The notes below the pieces were generated by a model. That model had not been told where the DNA came from and did no database searches. It worked only from the letters and a program-made list of their open reading frames with translations. The translations under genes and the position numbers were made by a program. Source: Tichowtungia aerotolerans (lineage in GTDB: Bacteria; Verrucomicrobiota; Kiritimatiellia; Kiritimatiellales; Tichowtungiaceae). Taken from it: 64,000 nt of DNA. Shown piece by piece: positions 15,988-25,801 of this stretch (within the stretch, counting starts at the first letter, position 1; every line of letters starts with the position of its first letter). The stretch is taken from the NCBI RefSeq assembly GCF_009905215.1, contig NZ_CP047593.1:930001-994000 (forward strand), written 5' to 3'.

Positions 15988-17469
15988 TCAATGACATTCA
16001 ATTTTAACGCCCTCGATCCGTCGAATAACAGAGCGGATCACCGCGTCATAAAGAGCACCTTTCAGCACCACATCCTCGACACCGGCATCGATGCTGGGAT
16101 TGTCGTTCACTTCGATAACAACCACCCGGCCATCGATCTGTTTCAGGTCAACCCCGTAGAACCCGTCCCCAATCAGGTTGGCGGCTTTGAGGGCCGTCTG
16201 TACCACGTCCGCCGGGGCCTCTTCCACCGGCAGGCAATCGCTTTTTCCGAACCGGCGGCTGTGCGCTCCGCTCCAGTTGTAAATCTGCCAGTGTCCGCGC
16301 GCCATATAATATCGGCAGGCATACAGCGGTTTGCGATCCAGAATGCCGATGCGCCAGTCGAACTCTGACTGCATGAACTCCTGTGCAATAATTAAATCGG
16401 ACTTCTCAAGCAATCCTGTCAGCTTTTCATAAAACTCCGTTTCATTCCCGGCCTTCACAACACCCTGGGAAAAAGCGCTGTCCGGCTGCTTCAACACACA
16501 CGGGAACGAAATTCCCATCTCCGCCGGAGTGTTTTTGGGCGACTCTTTCTGGAGGATTACAGTGCGCGGCGCAGGCAGTCCTGCCTGAGCCAGCCGCTCT
16601 GCCAGATAGACCTTGTTGGCACAGCGCAGAATCGACCAGGGATCATCAATCACCACCAGTCCTTCGGCATGAGCCTTCCGGGAAAAACGGTAGGTATGAT
16701 GATTCACCAACGTCGTCTCGCGAATAAACAACGCATCGAATTCCGAAAGCCGGCTGTAGTCGGCTTTGGTGATGAATTCGGTATACACATTCAGCTTATC
16801 GGCAGCTTCCACAAATTTTTTCAGCGCCTTTCTGCAGGACGGGGGATTGGGCTCATCCGGATTGATCAGAATGGCCAGATCGTAGGCGTATTGCTGAATC
16901 CGGCTTTTCGGAAACCGTTTGCGGGAAAAATAGCTTCGGGCAAAATCGCAAATATGCTCTCGATCCCCGGCGGGAATCTGGGCAATTGAAATCGGCACGA
17001 TCTGCTGAATCAGCCACTTTCCGCTGAACACAAAATTCACCTTGAGCAGCGGCGCCTGAAACAGATTATAAAGCGCCCGCCCAACAAACCGGTCTACCGG
17101 CCGAACCGTCTGGCCAAAATAGACATGCAGCACAAATTCTTTTTGCGGCACGTCTGAAAATGTCTTCTGGACAAGAGCATCGATATCTTCGGCAATCGTG
17201 CGGATGATCGTCTGCGACTTGAAATCCTGCATCGTGGTCACAGTCGGGATGGCCCGGTGATCGCGGGCGGCGGCCAGCAGCGACACATAATAGCCGACCG
17301 ACTGATAGCGGTAGGAACGGCAGAGGTTGAAAACGCGCGCGTTTTTGATCGACGCATACCGGCTGTCACTCAGGTAGTCTCTGGCAGAAACCACCTCCAC
17401 CTCATCAAGATCAAAGGTCCAATGATCCGGATTATTCAGAACAATCAGGTTACGAACGGCCACAGACAC
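15988..17469 (-). CDS. RimK-like ATP-grasp ligase with RLAN N-terminal domain
   Basis: 493 residues. Residues 1-200 match the RimK-like ATP-grasp N-terminal (RLAN) domain, with R-S-Y-R-Y-Q-S-V-G-Y-Y-V-S-L-L (about 51-65). Residues 285-485 form the ATP-grasp: N-K-V-Y-L-A-E-R-L, F-P-C-V-L-K-Q-P with the ATP-binding Lys, and V-I-E-V-N-D-N-P-S-I-D-A-G with the Mg2+-binding E/N. Family members add amino acids to a peptide or protein carboxylate. A GNAT acetyltransferase gene overlaps its start by 20 bases, a pairing known for this family, so the two may modify the same target. Confidence 0.88.
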   Translation of the reverse strand: MSVAVRNLIVLNNPDHWTFDLDEVEVVSARDYLSDSRYASIKNARVFNLCRSYRYQSVGYYVSLLAAARDHRAIPTVTTMQDFKSQTIIRTIAEDIDALVQKTFSDVPQKEFVLHVYFGQTVRPVDRFVGRALYNLFQAPLLKVNFVFSGKWLIQQIVPISIAQIPAGDREHICDFARSYFSRKRFPKSRIQQYAYDLAILINPDEPNPPSCRKALKKFVEAADKLNVYTEFITKADYSRLSEFDALFIRETTLVNHHTYRFSRKAHAEGLVVIDDPWSILRCANKVYLAERLAQAGLPAPRTVILQKESPKNTPAEMGISFPCVLKQPDSAFSQGVVKAGNETEFYEKLTGLLEKSDLIIAQEFMQSEFDWRIGILDRKPLYACRYYMARGHWQIYNWSGAHSRRFGKSDCLPVEEAPADVVQTALKAANLIGDGFYGVDLKQIDGRVVVIEVNDNPSIDAGVEDVVLKGALYDAVIRSVIRRIEGVKIECH

Positions 17470-17947
17470 TCTCGCTTTTCTGGTCCTGCTTCAGGACCCT
17501 GTGCATCCGGACCGCGTGGCGCCCCGGAGAATAATAATCCTTCAAAACACGAACGATCTCAAACCCGAGCCGTTCATACCAGCCGGTCAAAACCCGGTTT
17601 CGGCGATCCGCCTCGAGCGTCACTGCCCGGCAGCCGTTCCTGCGGGCCACCAGAACCGCGCGCCGCACCAGGCGACGTCCCGCACCGCTGCCGCGAAATG
17701 CCGGCAGAACCGCCAGCGAATAAATACGAATGGAGCGGGCGTGATGATGCAGGATCATCGCACCCGCAACCAGCCGCCGTCCTTCGTGCGACACAACCGC
17801 CAACCAAACACTTTGTGCAGGACTGACCAGGCTGCGCCTCAGCGACCTCCGGGAAGCCCGGCGGCTGCCTCGGAAACAGCGGATTTCAATCAGCTCAAGT
17901 GCCGGCAAATCCGCCGGCACCGCCAAACGTACGCTCAATGAATTCAT
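17450..17947 (-). CDS. GNAT-family N-acetyltransferase
   Basis: 165 residues. The acetyl-CoA-binding motif A is V-L-P-A-F-R-G-S-G-A-G-R-R-L-V (Q/RxxGxG/A), at about residues 81-95, and the C-terminal N-R-V-L-T-G-W-Y-E-R-L-G-F is the conserved motif B. The protein is very Arg rich. It lies upstream of the RimK-like ligase on the same strand with a 20-base overlap, implying coexpression and a linked role in modifying amino groups. Substrate not determinable. Confidence 0.87.
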   Translation of the reverse strand: MNSLSVRLAVPADLPALELIEIRCFRGSRRASRRSLRRSLVSPAQSVWLAVVSHEGRRLVAGAMILHHHARSIRIYSLAVLPAFRGSGAGRRLVRRAVLVARRNGCRAVTLEADRRNRVLTGWYERLGFEIVRVLKDYYSPGRHAVRMHRVLKQDQKSESVCGRS

Positions 17948-18172
17948 GCGCCTCGATTCAATTTTAAAGCGCCTAATACTCCTGTTTCACGTCCCTGCCA
18001 ATCTGAAAATCATGTAAAGAAAAAAACCGTTCGAAGTGTGCCGGACGGCCGCCCGGAATTCTCCAGCCATTGGAAAAATACGGCGCAGAAACCCCCATGT
18101 CTGGAACCCGAAAAATCGGTTTTTTCTATATTTTTCCGACAACATTCCCGCCGGATTGGTTCGGACCTTCCC

Positions 18173-18200
18173 TTGACATGACCTCTTCGTTTGTTAGGTT
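18173..18200 (+). promoter_or_regulatory. Candidate sigma70-type promoter for the kamA operon
   Basis: TTGACA (18173-18178), 16-base spacer, TAGGTT (18195-18200), about 145 bases before kamA. The -35 is a consensus match and the -10 is weak. The rest of the 17948-18344 gap shows no gene; it holds a half palindrome copy near 18064 and a T-rich stretch before the kamA ribosome binding site. Confidence 0.4.
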
Positions 18201-18344
18201 GAAAAGGATTGATGTCTGTGTGCGGAGTTTTTTTTCAGGCATTACACAATATAAAAAAGGAAAACTCACAACACGATCCGCACATCTGTTTTTTTTCGGG
18301 GCCGCGCCTCATTTTCCTCAGTTCACAGGAACCCAAGGAGACAT

Positions 18345-19685
18345 ATGAGCCCGAGCCCCATCTATAGCGAACAACAGCAGGAACTGGCCGAACAGATCGA
18401 CGAAAACACAACCCTCGGCAACTGGAAAGACTGGAAGTGGCAGCTCCAGCACTCGATCCGGGACATCGCCACGTTCGAAAAACTGCTGGATGTTGAATTC
18501 ACCCCTGAAGAGCGCAAATCGCTCGAAGAAACCGTCGATAAATTTCCGCTGAGCGTCACGCCCTATTACCTCTCTCTGATCGACCGCGAAGACTTCCGCA
18601 ACGATCCGGTCTTCAAACAGAGCATCCCGTGCCCGAGCGAACTGATCATCGGCGAACACGACATGGCCGACCCGCTGCACGAAGATGCCGACAGCCCGGC
18701 ACCGGGCATCACCCACCGCTATCCCGACCGCGTGCTGTTTCACATCAGCAACGTCTGTTCGATGTACTGCCGCCACTGCACCCGCAAGCGCAAAGTCGGC
18801 GATCAGGATTTCATCCCCAACAAGGAAACCATCGAAGCCGGACTCGAGTATATCCGCAACACGCCGCAGGTTCGCGACGTCCTGCTTTCCGGCGGCGACC
18901 CGCTGATGCTCTCCGATGATTATCTGGACTGGATTCTCACCGAAGTCGGAAAAATCAAGCATGTCGAGGTCATCCGCATCGGAACCCGCATGCCGGTGGT
19001 CCTGCCCTACCGCATCACACACGATCTGGTTCAAATGCTCAAAAAGCATCAGCCGCTCTGGATCAATACGCACTTCAACCATCCGCGCGAAATCACCACG
19101 TCATCCCGCTCCGCGCTGCAGATGCTGGCCGACGGAGGCTTCCCGCTCGGCAACCAGACTGTACTGCTCGCCGGCGTCAACGATTGTCCGCGCATTATCA
19201 AAACACTGGTTCATAAACTGGTGCAGAATCGGGTGCGGCCTTATTACATCTACCAGTGCGACCTTTCCGAAGGCCTCACTCATTTCCGCACCCCGGTCAG
19301 CAAAGGTATCGAAATCATCGAAAGCCTCATCGGCCACACCAGCGGCTTTTCCGTCCCGACCTATGTGGTCGACGCACCCGGCGGCGGCGGAAAAATTCCG
19401 GTCATGCCCAACTACCTCATTTCGTGGAGCACACACAAAGTGATTCTGCGCAACTACGAAGGCGTCATCACCAGCTATCAGGAACCCGATTCCTACGAAC
19501 CGATTTTCTGCGACCGCAAATGTGACAACTGCCAGCTGACCCTCAAGCTCGACGATGCCGATGAATACCAGTCCATCGGCATCGAAAAACTGCTCAGCTA
19601 TGATGACAAAGCCATCTCTCTGGTTCCATCCGGCAACGAACGGTATAACCGCCGCGACGAAGCCCCTGACTCCGTCCACGCATGA
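18345..19685 (+). CDS. kamA: Lysine 2,3-aminomutase family radical SAM/PLP enzyme
   Basis: 446 residues, full length for KamA. The radical SAM cluster is C-S-M-Y-C-R-H-C (CxxxCxxC, about residues 139-146), followed by [12 protein letters not shown] at about 346-353 precedes the PLP region, and a C-terminal C-D-R-K-C-D-N-C supplies extra cysteines. The enzyme interconverts alpha- and beta-lysine; beta-lysine derivatives serve as osmolytes or, with EpmA, in EF-P modification. Shine-Dalgarno AAGGAGA lies just before ATG 18345. The operon continues with an MscS channel and a sodium symporter, which suggests an osmotic-stress role, although no acetyltransferase (AblB) is adjacent. Confidence 0.9.
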   Translation: MSPSPIYSEQQQELAEQIDENTTLGNWKDWKWQLQHSIRDIATFEKLLDVEFTPEERKSLEETVDKFPLSVTPYYLSLIDREDFRNDPVFKQSIPCPSELIIGEHDMADPLHEDADSPAPGITHRYPDRVLFHISNVCSMYCRHCTRKRKVGDQDFIPNKETIEAGLEYIRNTPQVRDVLLSGGDPLMLSDDYLDWILTEVGKIKHVEVIRIGTRMPVVLPYRITHDLVQMLKKHQPLWINTHFNHPREITTSSRSALQMLADGGFPLGNQTVLLAGVNDCPRIIKTLVHKLVQNRVRPYYIYQCDLSEGLTHFRTPVSKGIEIIESLIGHTSGFSVPTYVVDAPGGGGKIPVMPNYLISWSTHKVILRNYEGVITSYQEPDSYEPIFCDRKCDNCQLTLKLDDADEYQSIGIEKLLSYDDKAISLVPSGNERYNRRDEAPDSVHA

Positions 19686-20551
19686 ACCTGACACACCTCT
19701 ACATTCTGCTCGTCGGGCTGATCACGCTCTTTGCAGCGTGGCCCGCCCTTCGGCGTCTGCGAATTCTTCAGGATCAGCGGCGGGAGTCCATTAAACGCCA
19801 TCCCGAACCGGGCGCGGTCCCGGCACGCACCCGCAAAAAAGCAGTCCGGGAACAGCAAATCCGTCGGATGGAATCCCGCATCAGCATCACCCGCCGGACG
19901 CTGATCGCTCTGTTTCTGCTCTCGGGCATCTCAATCAGCGCCATCCCTTATCTGGCGCAGCTTGCGCCGGCCGTTCTGCCGATCATCATCGCCGCCGTTT
20001 CCGTCGTCATCGGAGTCGCCGCGAAGCCGATCATTGAAAACATCACCTGCGGGCTGGTGCTCTGTTTCGGCAAACTCGCCCGCATCGGCGACACCGTTGT
20101 TATCGACGACGTCTACGGCACCATCGAGGACTTCACCCTCACACACAGCGTTGTTAAACGCTGGGACTCCCTGCGCTACGTCGTCCCCAACAGTTCCATG
20201 ATGACCAAGGAATTCGTCAACTATTCACTGTACGACAACAACCGCTGGGTCTATGTCGAATTCTGGATCGACTATCAGGCCGACATGGAACTGGTCGAAC
20301 GCCTCGCCAAAGAATCCCCGCTCGGAAGCCAGTACTATTCAGATCGTGAACCGCCGCGATTCTGGGTGGCCGAAACCGGCCGCGAAGGCGTCAAATGCAT
20401 GGTTGTGGCCTGGGCCGTGACCCCCGCCGACGGCTGGATGCTCAGTCACGACATCCGAAAAGCACTCGTGTTCAAACTCAAGCAGCACGACATTATCACA
20501 CACACGCATCACATCCATATGGATCGGCCTATGGAACCCATCACATCATGA
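19682..20551 (+). CDS. MscS-family mechanosensitive channel
   Basis: 289 residues. One N-terminal membrane span, a basic linker, then two hydrophobic segments leading into the pore-proximal region and the beta domain: [18 protein letters not shown] is the MscS signature, and Y-V-V-P-N-S-S-M follows it. These channels release solutes on hypo-osmotic shock. The ATGA overlap with kamA (19682-19685) and with the next gene (20548-20551) shows a tight operon. Confidence 0.88.
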   Translation: MNLTHLYILLVGLITLFAAWPALRRLRILQDQRRESIKRHPEPGAVPARTRKKAVREQQIRRMESRISITRRTLIALFLLSGISISAIPYLAQLAPAVLPIIIAAVSVVIGVAAKPIIENITCGLVLCFGKLARIGDTVVIDDVYGTIEDFTLTHSVVKRWDSLRYVVPNSSMMTKEFVNYSLYDNNRWVYVEFWIDYQADMELVERLAKESPLGSQYYSDREPPRFWVAETGREGVKCMVVAWAVTPADGWMLSHDIRKALVFKLKQHDIITHTHHIHMDRPMEPITS

Positions 20552-21960
20552 CCTGGATTGATTACATCATTTTCGCGTTCTATATGGCCGCCATCATTGG
20601 AATCGGCTTCTACTTCTTCAAAAAGAACAAAGATCACGAAGACTACTACGTCGGCGGACGCGATATTTCGCCCTCGCACGTCGGACTCTCCATTGCCGCC
20701 ACGGACGTCGGCGGCGGCTTTTCCATCGGACTCGGCGGACTCGGGTACGCCATTGGACTTTCCGGCAGCTGGCTGCTCTTCACCGGACTGATCGGCGCGT
20801 GGCTTTCGGCCGTCTTCATCATTCCGCGCGTCAAAAAAGTAGACCGGGCACACGGCATGCTCACCTACCCCGACTTCCTGGCCCATCGCTACGGCCGAGG
20901 CGTCGCCCTGCTCGCCGCGCTCATCTCCGGCATCGGTTACCTCGGCTTCACCGGCGCACAGGTGCTCGCCGGAGCCAAACTCATGGCAGGGACCGTCCTG
21001 CCGGATGCAGTCTTCGGCATTGATCCACTTAAGTTCGCCCTCGTCGTCATGGGTGCTGTGATTGTGCTCTACACCGTCCTCGGTGGAATCAAAGCGGTCA
21101 TCTACACCGACACCGTCCAGTGGATTGTGCTCTTTAGCGGACTGCTCTTTTTCGCGCTGCCCGCCGCCCTCTGGAAAATCGGAGGCGTCGCCGCGCTGTG
21201 CGAGGCGCTGCCTGCCGGGCACCTCAGCCTGATGAAGGTCGAACCCATCACATTCATCAACTGGATGATCACGATCATTCCAATCTGGCTCATTGGCATG
21301 ACCCTCTACCAGCGCATGTTCGCCTGCCGCGATGAACGCGCCGCAAAGAAAGCGTGGTACCTTGCCGGACTGTTTGAGTACCCGGCCATGGCCTTTATCG
21401 GAGTCGCGCTCGGAGCCTGCGGCCGCGCACTGTTCAGCGGCATCGAATCGGAAATGGCCGTGCCGATGCTCATCAAAACCGTCCTGCCGGTCGGACTGAC
21501 CGGCATCGTTGTCGCGGCCTACTTTTCCGCCGTCATGTCCACCGCCGACAGCTGCCTCATGGCCGCCTCCGGAAACTTTGTGAACGATCTGCTCGAGAAG
21601 ATGAGTTCCAAACCCTGGAAAAGCAGAACACACGTACTCATTTCACAGGTCGCCACGCTCGTCATCGGCGTTGCCGCCATCATCCTGGCTCTGTCTTTCA
21701 AGACCGTGCTCGACGGCATTCTGCACGCCTACGCCTTTATGGTTTCCGGCCTGACCGTTCCGACGCTCGGCGCCTTTTTCTGGAAACGCAGCACATCTGC
21801 AGGAGCACTGGCGGCCATGCTCGCCGGCGGCGGTCTCTCATTGACGATTCTGCTCATCGGCACCGACCCGCCTCTCGGCCTCGCGCCCAGCTTTTACGGA
21901 ATCCTGCTTTCCGCAATTGTGTTCATCTCGGTTTCGCTGTTCACGTCCGCCAAGAGCTAA
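20548..21960 (+). CDS. Sodium:solute symporter (SSS family)
   Basis: 470 residues, about 13 membrane segments. Y-Y-V-G-G-R-D at about 33-39 and G-G-G-F-S-I-G near 57 are typical of the SSS family (PutP/proline and sodium:pantothenate relatives), and S-T-A-D-S-C-L-M at about 331-338 matches the conserved Na2-site region. The substrate is not readable from sequence. Coexpression with kamA and MscS points to an amino acid or compatible-solute substrate. The degenerate palindrome at 21605 encodes S-K-P-W-K in a cytoplasmic loop. Confidence 0.85.
   Translation: MTWIDYIIFAFYMAAIIGIGFYFFKKNKDHEDYYVGGRDISPSHVGLSIAATDVGGGFSIGLGGLGYAIGLSGSWLLFTGLIGAWLSAVFIIPRVKKVDRAHGMLTYPDFLAHRYGRGVALLAALISGIGYLGFTGAQVLAGAKLMAGTVLPDAVFGIDPLKFALVVMGAVIVLYTVLGGIKAVIYTDTVQWIVLFSGLLFFALPAALWKIGGVAALCEALPAGHLSLMKVEPITFINWMITIIPIWLIGMTLYQRMFACRDERAAKKAWYLAGLFEYPAMAFIGVALGACGRALFSGIESEMAVPMLIKTVLPVGLTGIVVAAYFSAVMSTADSCLMAASGNFVNDLLEKMSSKPWKSRTHVLISQVATLVIGVAAIILALSFKTVLDGILHAYAFMVSGLTVPTLGAFFWKRSTSAGALAAMLAGGGLSLTILLIGTDPPLGLAPSFYGILLSAIVFISVSLFTSAKS
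21605..21623. repeat. Dispersed palindrome copy (one mismatch), inside symporter gene
   Basis: TTCCAAACCCTGGAA core, translated as S-K-P-W-K, the same frame usage as the copy in gltS. Confidence 0.65.
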
Positions 21961-22047
21961 GCGCGGCCGCAGCCATTCATGGCAATCAGACGTTGTGCGC
22001 TGCCCAGGATTTCGTTAGCGTCTTCTGCAGACAGAAAGGGACAGTAT

Positions 22048-22611
22048 ATGAAATCGACTCTGATTCTCACGATTCTTACCGCCGGATTAATGCTCAACAC
22101 AGGCTGCGAAAAACAAGAGGATAAATCGGTGATGACCTCGCCGGCCGAATCGTCGAACAAACTGTCTGGCGCCAAAACCGAAATTCAGAAAACCGCACAG
22201 GCCGTTGTTGAAGACGCAAAGGAAACGGTTTCATCATATACCGCCAAAGCGGAGGACGTGGCGAAGGAAACCGTTCAGTCGTATACCGTCAAAGCAGAAG
22301 AGATCCTGAGTGAGATCACCGAACCGGTCACTGCGGTTAAAGAAAAAGTTGCGACATACAGCCAGCCCGAGCTGATGGCCCGCGTTGAACAATACAAACA
22401 GAGCATTCTGGAGAAAAAAGAACAGCTTTCCGGGCTGACCAGTCAACTGAAAGACCTGTCGATGATGGAGCTCCTCAGTGAAAAAGGAGCCGCTCTGAAA
22501 GAGCAGGCCTCCCGGTATACCGAACAGCTGAGTGCGCTCAAAGAACGCTACGGCATCTATATCGACAAGCTCAAAACCCTGGGAGTCAACCTCCCCGACC
22601 TCCCGCTTTAG
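22048..22611 (+). CDS. Lipoprotein with long amphipathic helices
   Basis: 187 residues from ATG 22048. Signal peptide with lipobox M-L-N-T-G-C, Cys at residue 20. The mature part is almost entirely charged helix, with an internal repeat: [19 protein letters not shown], then [15 protein letters not shown]. It could be a coiled-coil periplasmic spacer or stress protein (YtxH/apolipoprotein-like); no specific family is recognised. Upstream AAAGGGACAG provides a ribosome site. Convergent with msrB, with the stops overlapping. Confidence 0.75.
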   Translation: MKSTLILTILTAGLMLNTGCEKQEDKSVMTSPAESSNKLSGAKTEIQKTAQAVVEDAKETVSSYTAKAEDVAKETVQSYTVKAEEILSEITEPVTAVKEKVATYSQPELMARVEQYKQSILEKKEQLSGLTSQLKDLSMMELLSEKGAALKEQASRYTEQLSALKERYGIYIDKLKTLGVNLPDLPL

Positions 22612-23120
22612 TCTTCGGTTTTCTTTTGCTCAAACCTGAGCGCAAGGGAGTTGATGCAGTAGCGCAGGCCGGTCGTCGCGGCCGGACCGTCATTGAACAC
22701 GTGCCCGAGATGACTGCCGCAATTGGCGCAAAGCACTTCGGTGCGGATCATGCCGTGGCTGAGATCCCGCCGTTCGATGACACTTCCGTCTGAAACCGCC
22801 TGATCAAATGCAGGCCAGCCGCAGCCGGAGTGAAATTTGGATTCAGACGTGAACAGTTTGGCTCCGCAAGCGGCGCAGCGGTAAACGCCCGACTTGTCGA
22901 GATCCGTGTACTCGCCGGTAAACGGACGCTCTGTCCCCGCTTCGCGCAGAATGCGATACTGCTCCGGCGTCAGTTCTTTTCGCCACTCAGCATCCGTTTT
23001 GTGAACGGGAAATTGATCGCTCATAACCGCCTCCTCTGATTTTGCACAGGAACAAAACAGGAACATAAGACACAGGCCTGTGGAGGGAATACATTTCACC
23101 GCATTAATCACTGCCTGCAT
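22608..23120 (-). CDS. msrB: Peptide-methionine (R)-S-oxide reductase, possibly dual-localised
   Basis: Reduces the R-epimer of methionine sulfoxide in proteins. The MsrB domain has two zinc CxxC pairs (C-A-A-C and C-A-N-C), [17 protein letters not shown] and the catalytic Cys in R-Y-C-I-N-S. Two starts each have their own Shine-Dalgarno: ATG 23120 after GGAGGTGGAT gives a hydrophobic leader ending L-F-C-S-C (a lipobox-like site), and ATG 23024 after GGAGGCGGTT gives the bare cytosolic enzyme. The similar flanks (CAGAGGAGGYGG) suggest a duplicated start region. Both an exported and a cytosolic form may be made. Confidence 0.93.
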   Translation of the reverse strand: MQAVINAVKCIPSTGLCLMFLFCSCAKSEEAVMSDQFPVHKTDAEWRKELTPEQYRILREAGTERPFTGEYTDLDKSGVYRCAACGAKLFTSESKFHSGCGWPAFDQAVSDGSVIERRDLSHGMIRTEVLCANCGSHLGHVFNDGPAATTGLRYCINSLALRFEQKKTED

Positions 23121-23142
23121 ATCCACCTCCTCTGTTTTTTCA

Positions 23143-23817
23143 TCATCCCAAGTCTGTTAGGATAGACATCAGCCGCTCCGCATCCGTTAGATCTTCAAAT
23201 ACGTAATCTGCCCCCGCCTTTTCCAGGGTCTGGACATCAAAAATCCCGGTGGCAACGGCAATAGAAATCATTCCATTGGCCGTGGCAGCCTCGACGTCGC
23301 GAGGCGTGTCGCCGACCAGAACAGCATTCGCAGGATTCCCCGCCCGCTCCAGCGCCAGTCGCGCAATCTCAACACGATCGGGATGATCGCACCCGCAGCC
23401 GAATCCGTCCGGCTCAAAATAATCCAGCAGCCCGGCATACTTCAACTTGGCTTTCGCGGTCGCCTCGATATTGCCGGTCACCACGCCCAGCTTCCAATGC
23501 CTGCAAAGCTCTGGAACTATTCGGGCGATATTTGGAAAAAGTTCGGGCGGGGTTTGTGCCAAATGCTCGTCCAGCCGAACGCCGAGCCGTTCAAAAAATG
23601 TTTTTTCCATCTCCGGCGTGGAGCTCTCGCCGCGCTCGGCACAGATGCGGCGGAAAACGTCGAGATCGGTCGCGCCGTAAAAATTAATGTGCTCTACGCC
23701 CTGATCCCAACCGAGCGCTTCTTCGAACGCCTGACGGAATGCTTTGCGCCCGGCGCCGCGCGCGTAGAGCAGCGTGCCGTCAATATCAAAAAAAATCCAC
23801 CCCTGTTCTTTTTCCAT
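23143..23817 (-). CDS. HAD-superfamily phosphatase (phosphoglycolate phosphatase-like)
   Basis: 224 residues. Motif [10 protein letters not shown] (about residues 9-17), motif II V-V-T-G-N (about 115-119), a later Lys, and motif [13 protein letters not shown] (about 166-176) are all present, with a helical cap between I and II. This is the Gph/PgpP type, hydrolysing small phosphomonoesters; the substrate is uncertain. It sits 22 bases downstream of msrB's start region on the same strand. A degenerate palindrome half lies at 23218. Confidence 0.85.
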   Translation of the reverse strand: MEKEQGWIFFDIDGTLLYARGAGRKAFRQAFEEALGWDQGVEHINFYGATDLDVFRRICAERGESSTPEMEKTFFERLGVRLDEHLAQTPPELFPNIARIVPELCRHWKLGVVTGNIEATAKAKLKYAGLLDYFEPDGFGCGCDHPDRVEIARLALERAGNPANAVLVGDTPRDVEAATANGMISIAVATGIFDVQTLEKAGADYVFEDLTDAERLMSILTDLG

Positions 23818-23896
23818 AATCCCCTTCTCTCGCCTTTACAAAACTGGTAAAAACCTCCGCTCAGATTTCGACTTTAAAGAAAGAAGGAATAGAATC

Positions 23897-24970
23897 ATGT
23901 CTAAAACCTATAAAATTACACTTCTGCCCGGCGATGGAATCGGGCCGGAAGTGGTTGCTGAAAGTGTCAAACTGCTCGATGTCATTGCCGAGAAGTCTGA
24001 CTTTTCGTTTGAGTACACCGAAGCCCTCGCCGGCGGCGCAGCCATTGACGCCAGGAACGATCCGATGCCGCAGGAAACCATTGACGCCTGCAAAGCGTCC
24101 GACGCCGTCCTGCTCGGAGCAGTCGGCGGACCGAAATGGGACGATCTCACCGGCGCCATGCGTCCGGAGTCCGGCCTGCTGAAAATCCGCAAGGAACTGG
24201 CCGTGTTTGCCAATCTGCGTCCGGTGGCCGTTCCGCCGTCGCTGGCAGAGTCCTCTCCGCTGCGCCCGGCCGCCGTCATCGGCGTCGACCTGCTGACCGT
24301 CCGCGAACTCACCGGCGGCATCTACTTCGGCCAGCCGGTCGGCAACGACGGCAACGAAGCCTTCAACACCATGCGCTACAGCGTCGAAGAAATCGAACGC
24401 GTGGCCCGCGTGGCGTTCGAATGGGCACGCAAACGCCGCAACAAAGTGACATCCGTTGATAAAGCCAACGTACTGGAAGTCTCCCGTCTCTGGCGTGATA
24501 CAGTAAAGGCCCTGCACAAAAAGGAATTCTCGGATGTCGAGCTCGACCACATGTATATCGATAACGCAACCATGCAGATGGTGATTAATCCGCGTCAGTT
24601 CGACGTCATCCTGACCGGCAATATTTTCGGCGATATTCTTTCCGACACCTCCGCCACACTCGGCGGATCGCTCGGGCTGCTGCCTTCCGCCAGCCTCGGA
24701 AAAGGCACCGGACTGTTTGAGCCGGTTCACGGATCGGCTCCCGACATTGCAGGACAGGGCAAAGCCAATCCGATCGCGATGATTCTTTCCACCGCGATGA
24801 TGCTCGACGATCTGGGCGAAGGAAAAGCCGCGACCGCTGTCCGACAGGGGCTCGAAGCCGCGCTCGGCCACAACCTTCGTACCGCCGATCTCTGCCACGA
24901 AGGATATACCCCGGCATCCACCTCAGAAATGGGAGAACTGATCCGCACCGAAACACTGCGGCATCTTTAA
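23897..24970 (+). CDS. leuB: 3-isopropylmalate dehydrogenase
   Basis: 357 residues, full length. Oxidative decarboxylation of 3-isopropylmalate in leucine synthesis, NAD+ and Mg2+ dependent. L-L-P-G-D-G-I-G-P-E-V opens the protein. E-S-G-L-L-K-I-R-K-E-L and D-K-A-N-V-L-E-V-S-R-L-W hold substrate-binding residues. N-I-F-G-D-I-L-S-D carries the metal aspartates, and the NAD site is H-G-S-A-P-D-I-A-G-Q-G-K-A-N-P. ATG 23897 follows AGAAGGAAT. No other leu gene is nearby. A terminator follows directly. Confidence 0.95.
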   Translation: MSKTYKITLLPGDGIGPEVVAESVKLLDVIAEKSDFSFEYTEALAGGAAIDARNDPMPQETIDACKASDAVLLGAVGGPKWDDLTGAMRPESGLLKIRKELAVFANLRPVAVPPSLAESSPLRPAAVIGVDLLTVRELTGGIYFGQPVGNDGNEAFNTMRYSVEEIERVARVAFEWARKRRNKVTSVDKANVLEVSRLWRDTVKALHKKEFSDVELDHMYIDNATMQMVINPRQFDVILTGNIFGDILSDTSATLGGSLGLLPSASLGKGTGLFEPVHGSAPDIAGQGKANPIAMILSTAMMLDDLGEGKAATAVRQGLEAALGHNLRTADLCHEGYTPASTSEMGELIRTETLRHL

Positions 24971-24983
24971 TCGACCAGCCCTC

Positions 24984-25021
24984 ACACCCCGCATTTCTGT
25001 CTCAGAATGCGGGGTGTTTTG
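24984..25021 (+). terminator. Intrinsic terminator after leuB
   Basis: Twelve-base stem ACACCCCGCATT / AATGCGGGGTGT with a ten-base loop, followed by TTTTG. Starts 13 bases after the leuB stop. Confidence 0.9.
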
Positions 25022-25081
25022 TATCTACGCAAAAAGTCGGGATCTCTACTACGCCCCCGCATCAAACGACGTTTTGCGATA

Positions 25082-25101
25082 TTTTCCCAAGGCTTGGAAA
25101 A
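25082..25101. repeat. Dispersed palindrome copy (expanded left arm)
   Basis: TTTTCCCAAGGCTTGGAAAA, intergenic, 84 bases from the next copy. Confidence 0.7.
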
Positions 25102-25165
25102 AATTCCAGACATGGAGGGACCGCATCCTCGCGGGCCGGGCTCTGGGGACCTCGCCCGTCCCCCA

Positions 25166-25184
25166 ATTCCAAACCTTGGAAAAG
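25166..25184. repeat. Dispersed palindrome copy (exact core)
   Basis: ATTCCAAACCTTGGAAAAG. The ACC centre makes it the reverse orientation of the common GGT form. Confidence 0.75.
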
Positions 25185-25358
25185 GCCTCCTGCGAATCAG
25201 AAAAGTCCAGCCTGAGCAGGCGGTTCGTTCACTGCAGGCAAACGGCAGCAGGCTTCTAAAAACAGAATCGGACTGCGGCCTATTTTCACAAAATCATGGG
25301 TGGAAAAATCATATGTACCCCGCATTGCGGCAATGCTCGAACAACCCAAAACATTAAT

Positions 25359-25700
25359 TCAATAGGACCGATGCCTTCGCCACCGGATGTGTCGGCTCCA
25401 GAGCGCGGCATCCGCCCAACCCAGATTAACCACATCAACCAGCAGAATTTTTAATGCGCTGACCATCTGAATCATCTGCCAGTCCTGCAGAGAGTCATTG
25501 CGGCCTAACACATTCAGGTACTGATCGAGATAGGCCGCATCGACTTCGCATAATTTGCGCCCTTCAAGACCATACACAACCTGCTGAGCACGGCGCGCCG
25601 TCCATTCCGCCGCATATCCGGAAAGGCCGTGTTTATTCACTGAATCAGCATAACGACCCCAAAACACAGACTCTTTACCGGTCATTTTTCTTTCAACCAA
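25359..25700 (-). pseudogene. Truncated integron integrase (N-terminal core-binding domain only)
   Basis: 113 residues resembling the SAM-like core-binding domain of tyrosine recombinases: F-W-G-R-Y-A-D-S-V, W-T-A-R-R-A-Q-Q-V-V, then D-Q-Y-L-N-V-L-G and Q-M-V-S-A-L-K-I-L-L. It stops at R-R-H-R-S-Y, before any catalytic R, HxxR or Y, and no continuation is visible downstream on this strand. Orientation and position fit intI exactly: it diverges from the cassette array and its 5' end is 87 bases from the first cassette junction. The family call rests on a weak domain resemblance plus this context; it could be a remnant of another tyrosine recombinase. Confidence 0.55.
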
Positions 25701-25793
25701 CCTTTCAAAAAGGTAAGCTACCTATCACATAAACAACACTGGCTTAAAGAAAGAAATAGGTCGCAAACAATGCGACCTAATCCACTGTTCGAG
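25701..25793 (+). other. Probable attI site with a 9-bp hairpin
   Basis: The first cassette junction is GTTCGAG (25787-25793), whose complement CTCGAAC is the R'' box of the first cassette's attC. Upstream, TAGGTCGCA (25757-25765) and TGCGACCTA (25771-25779) form a perfect hairpin. The interval between the integrase 5' end and this junction is where attI and the cassette promoter are expected; I cannot define promoter boxes with confidence. Confidence 0.55.
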
Positions 25794-25801
25794 AACAAAA
25801 T

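Larger units (their letters stand above)
25022..25358. other. Intergenic stretch at the backbone/integron border
   Basis: No convincing gene. Holds two palindrome copies: 25082-25101 (TTTTCCCAAGGCTTGGAAAA, arms one base longer on one side) and 25166-25184 (exact core, ACC centre). The missing part of the adjacent integrase is not found here in any frame. Confidence 0.6.
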
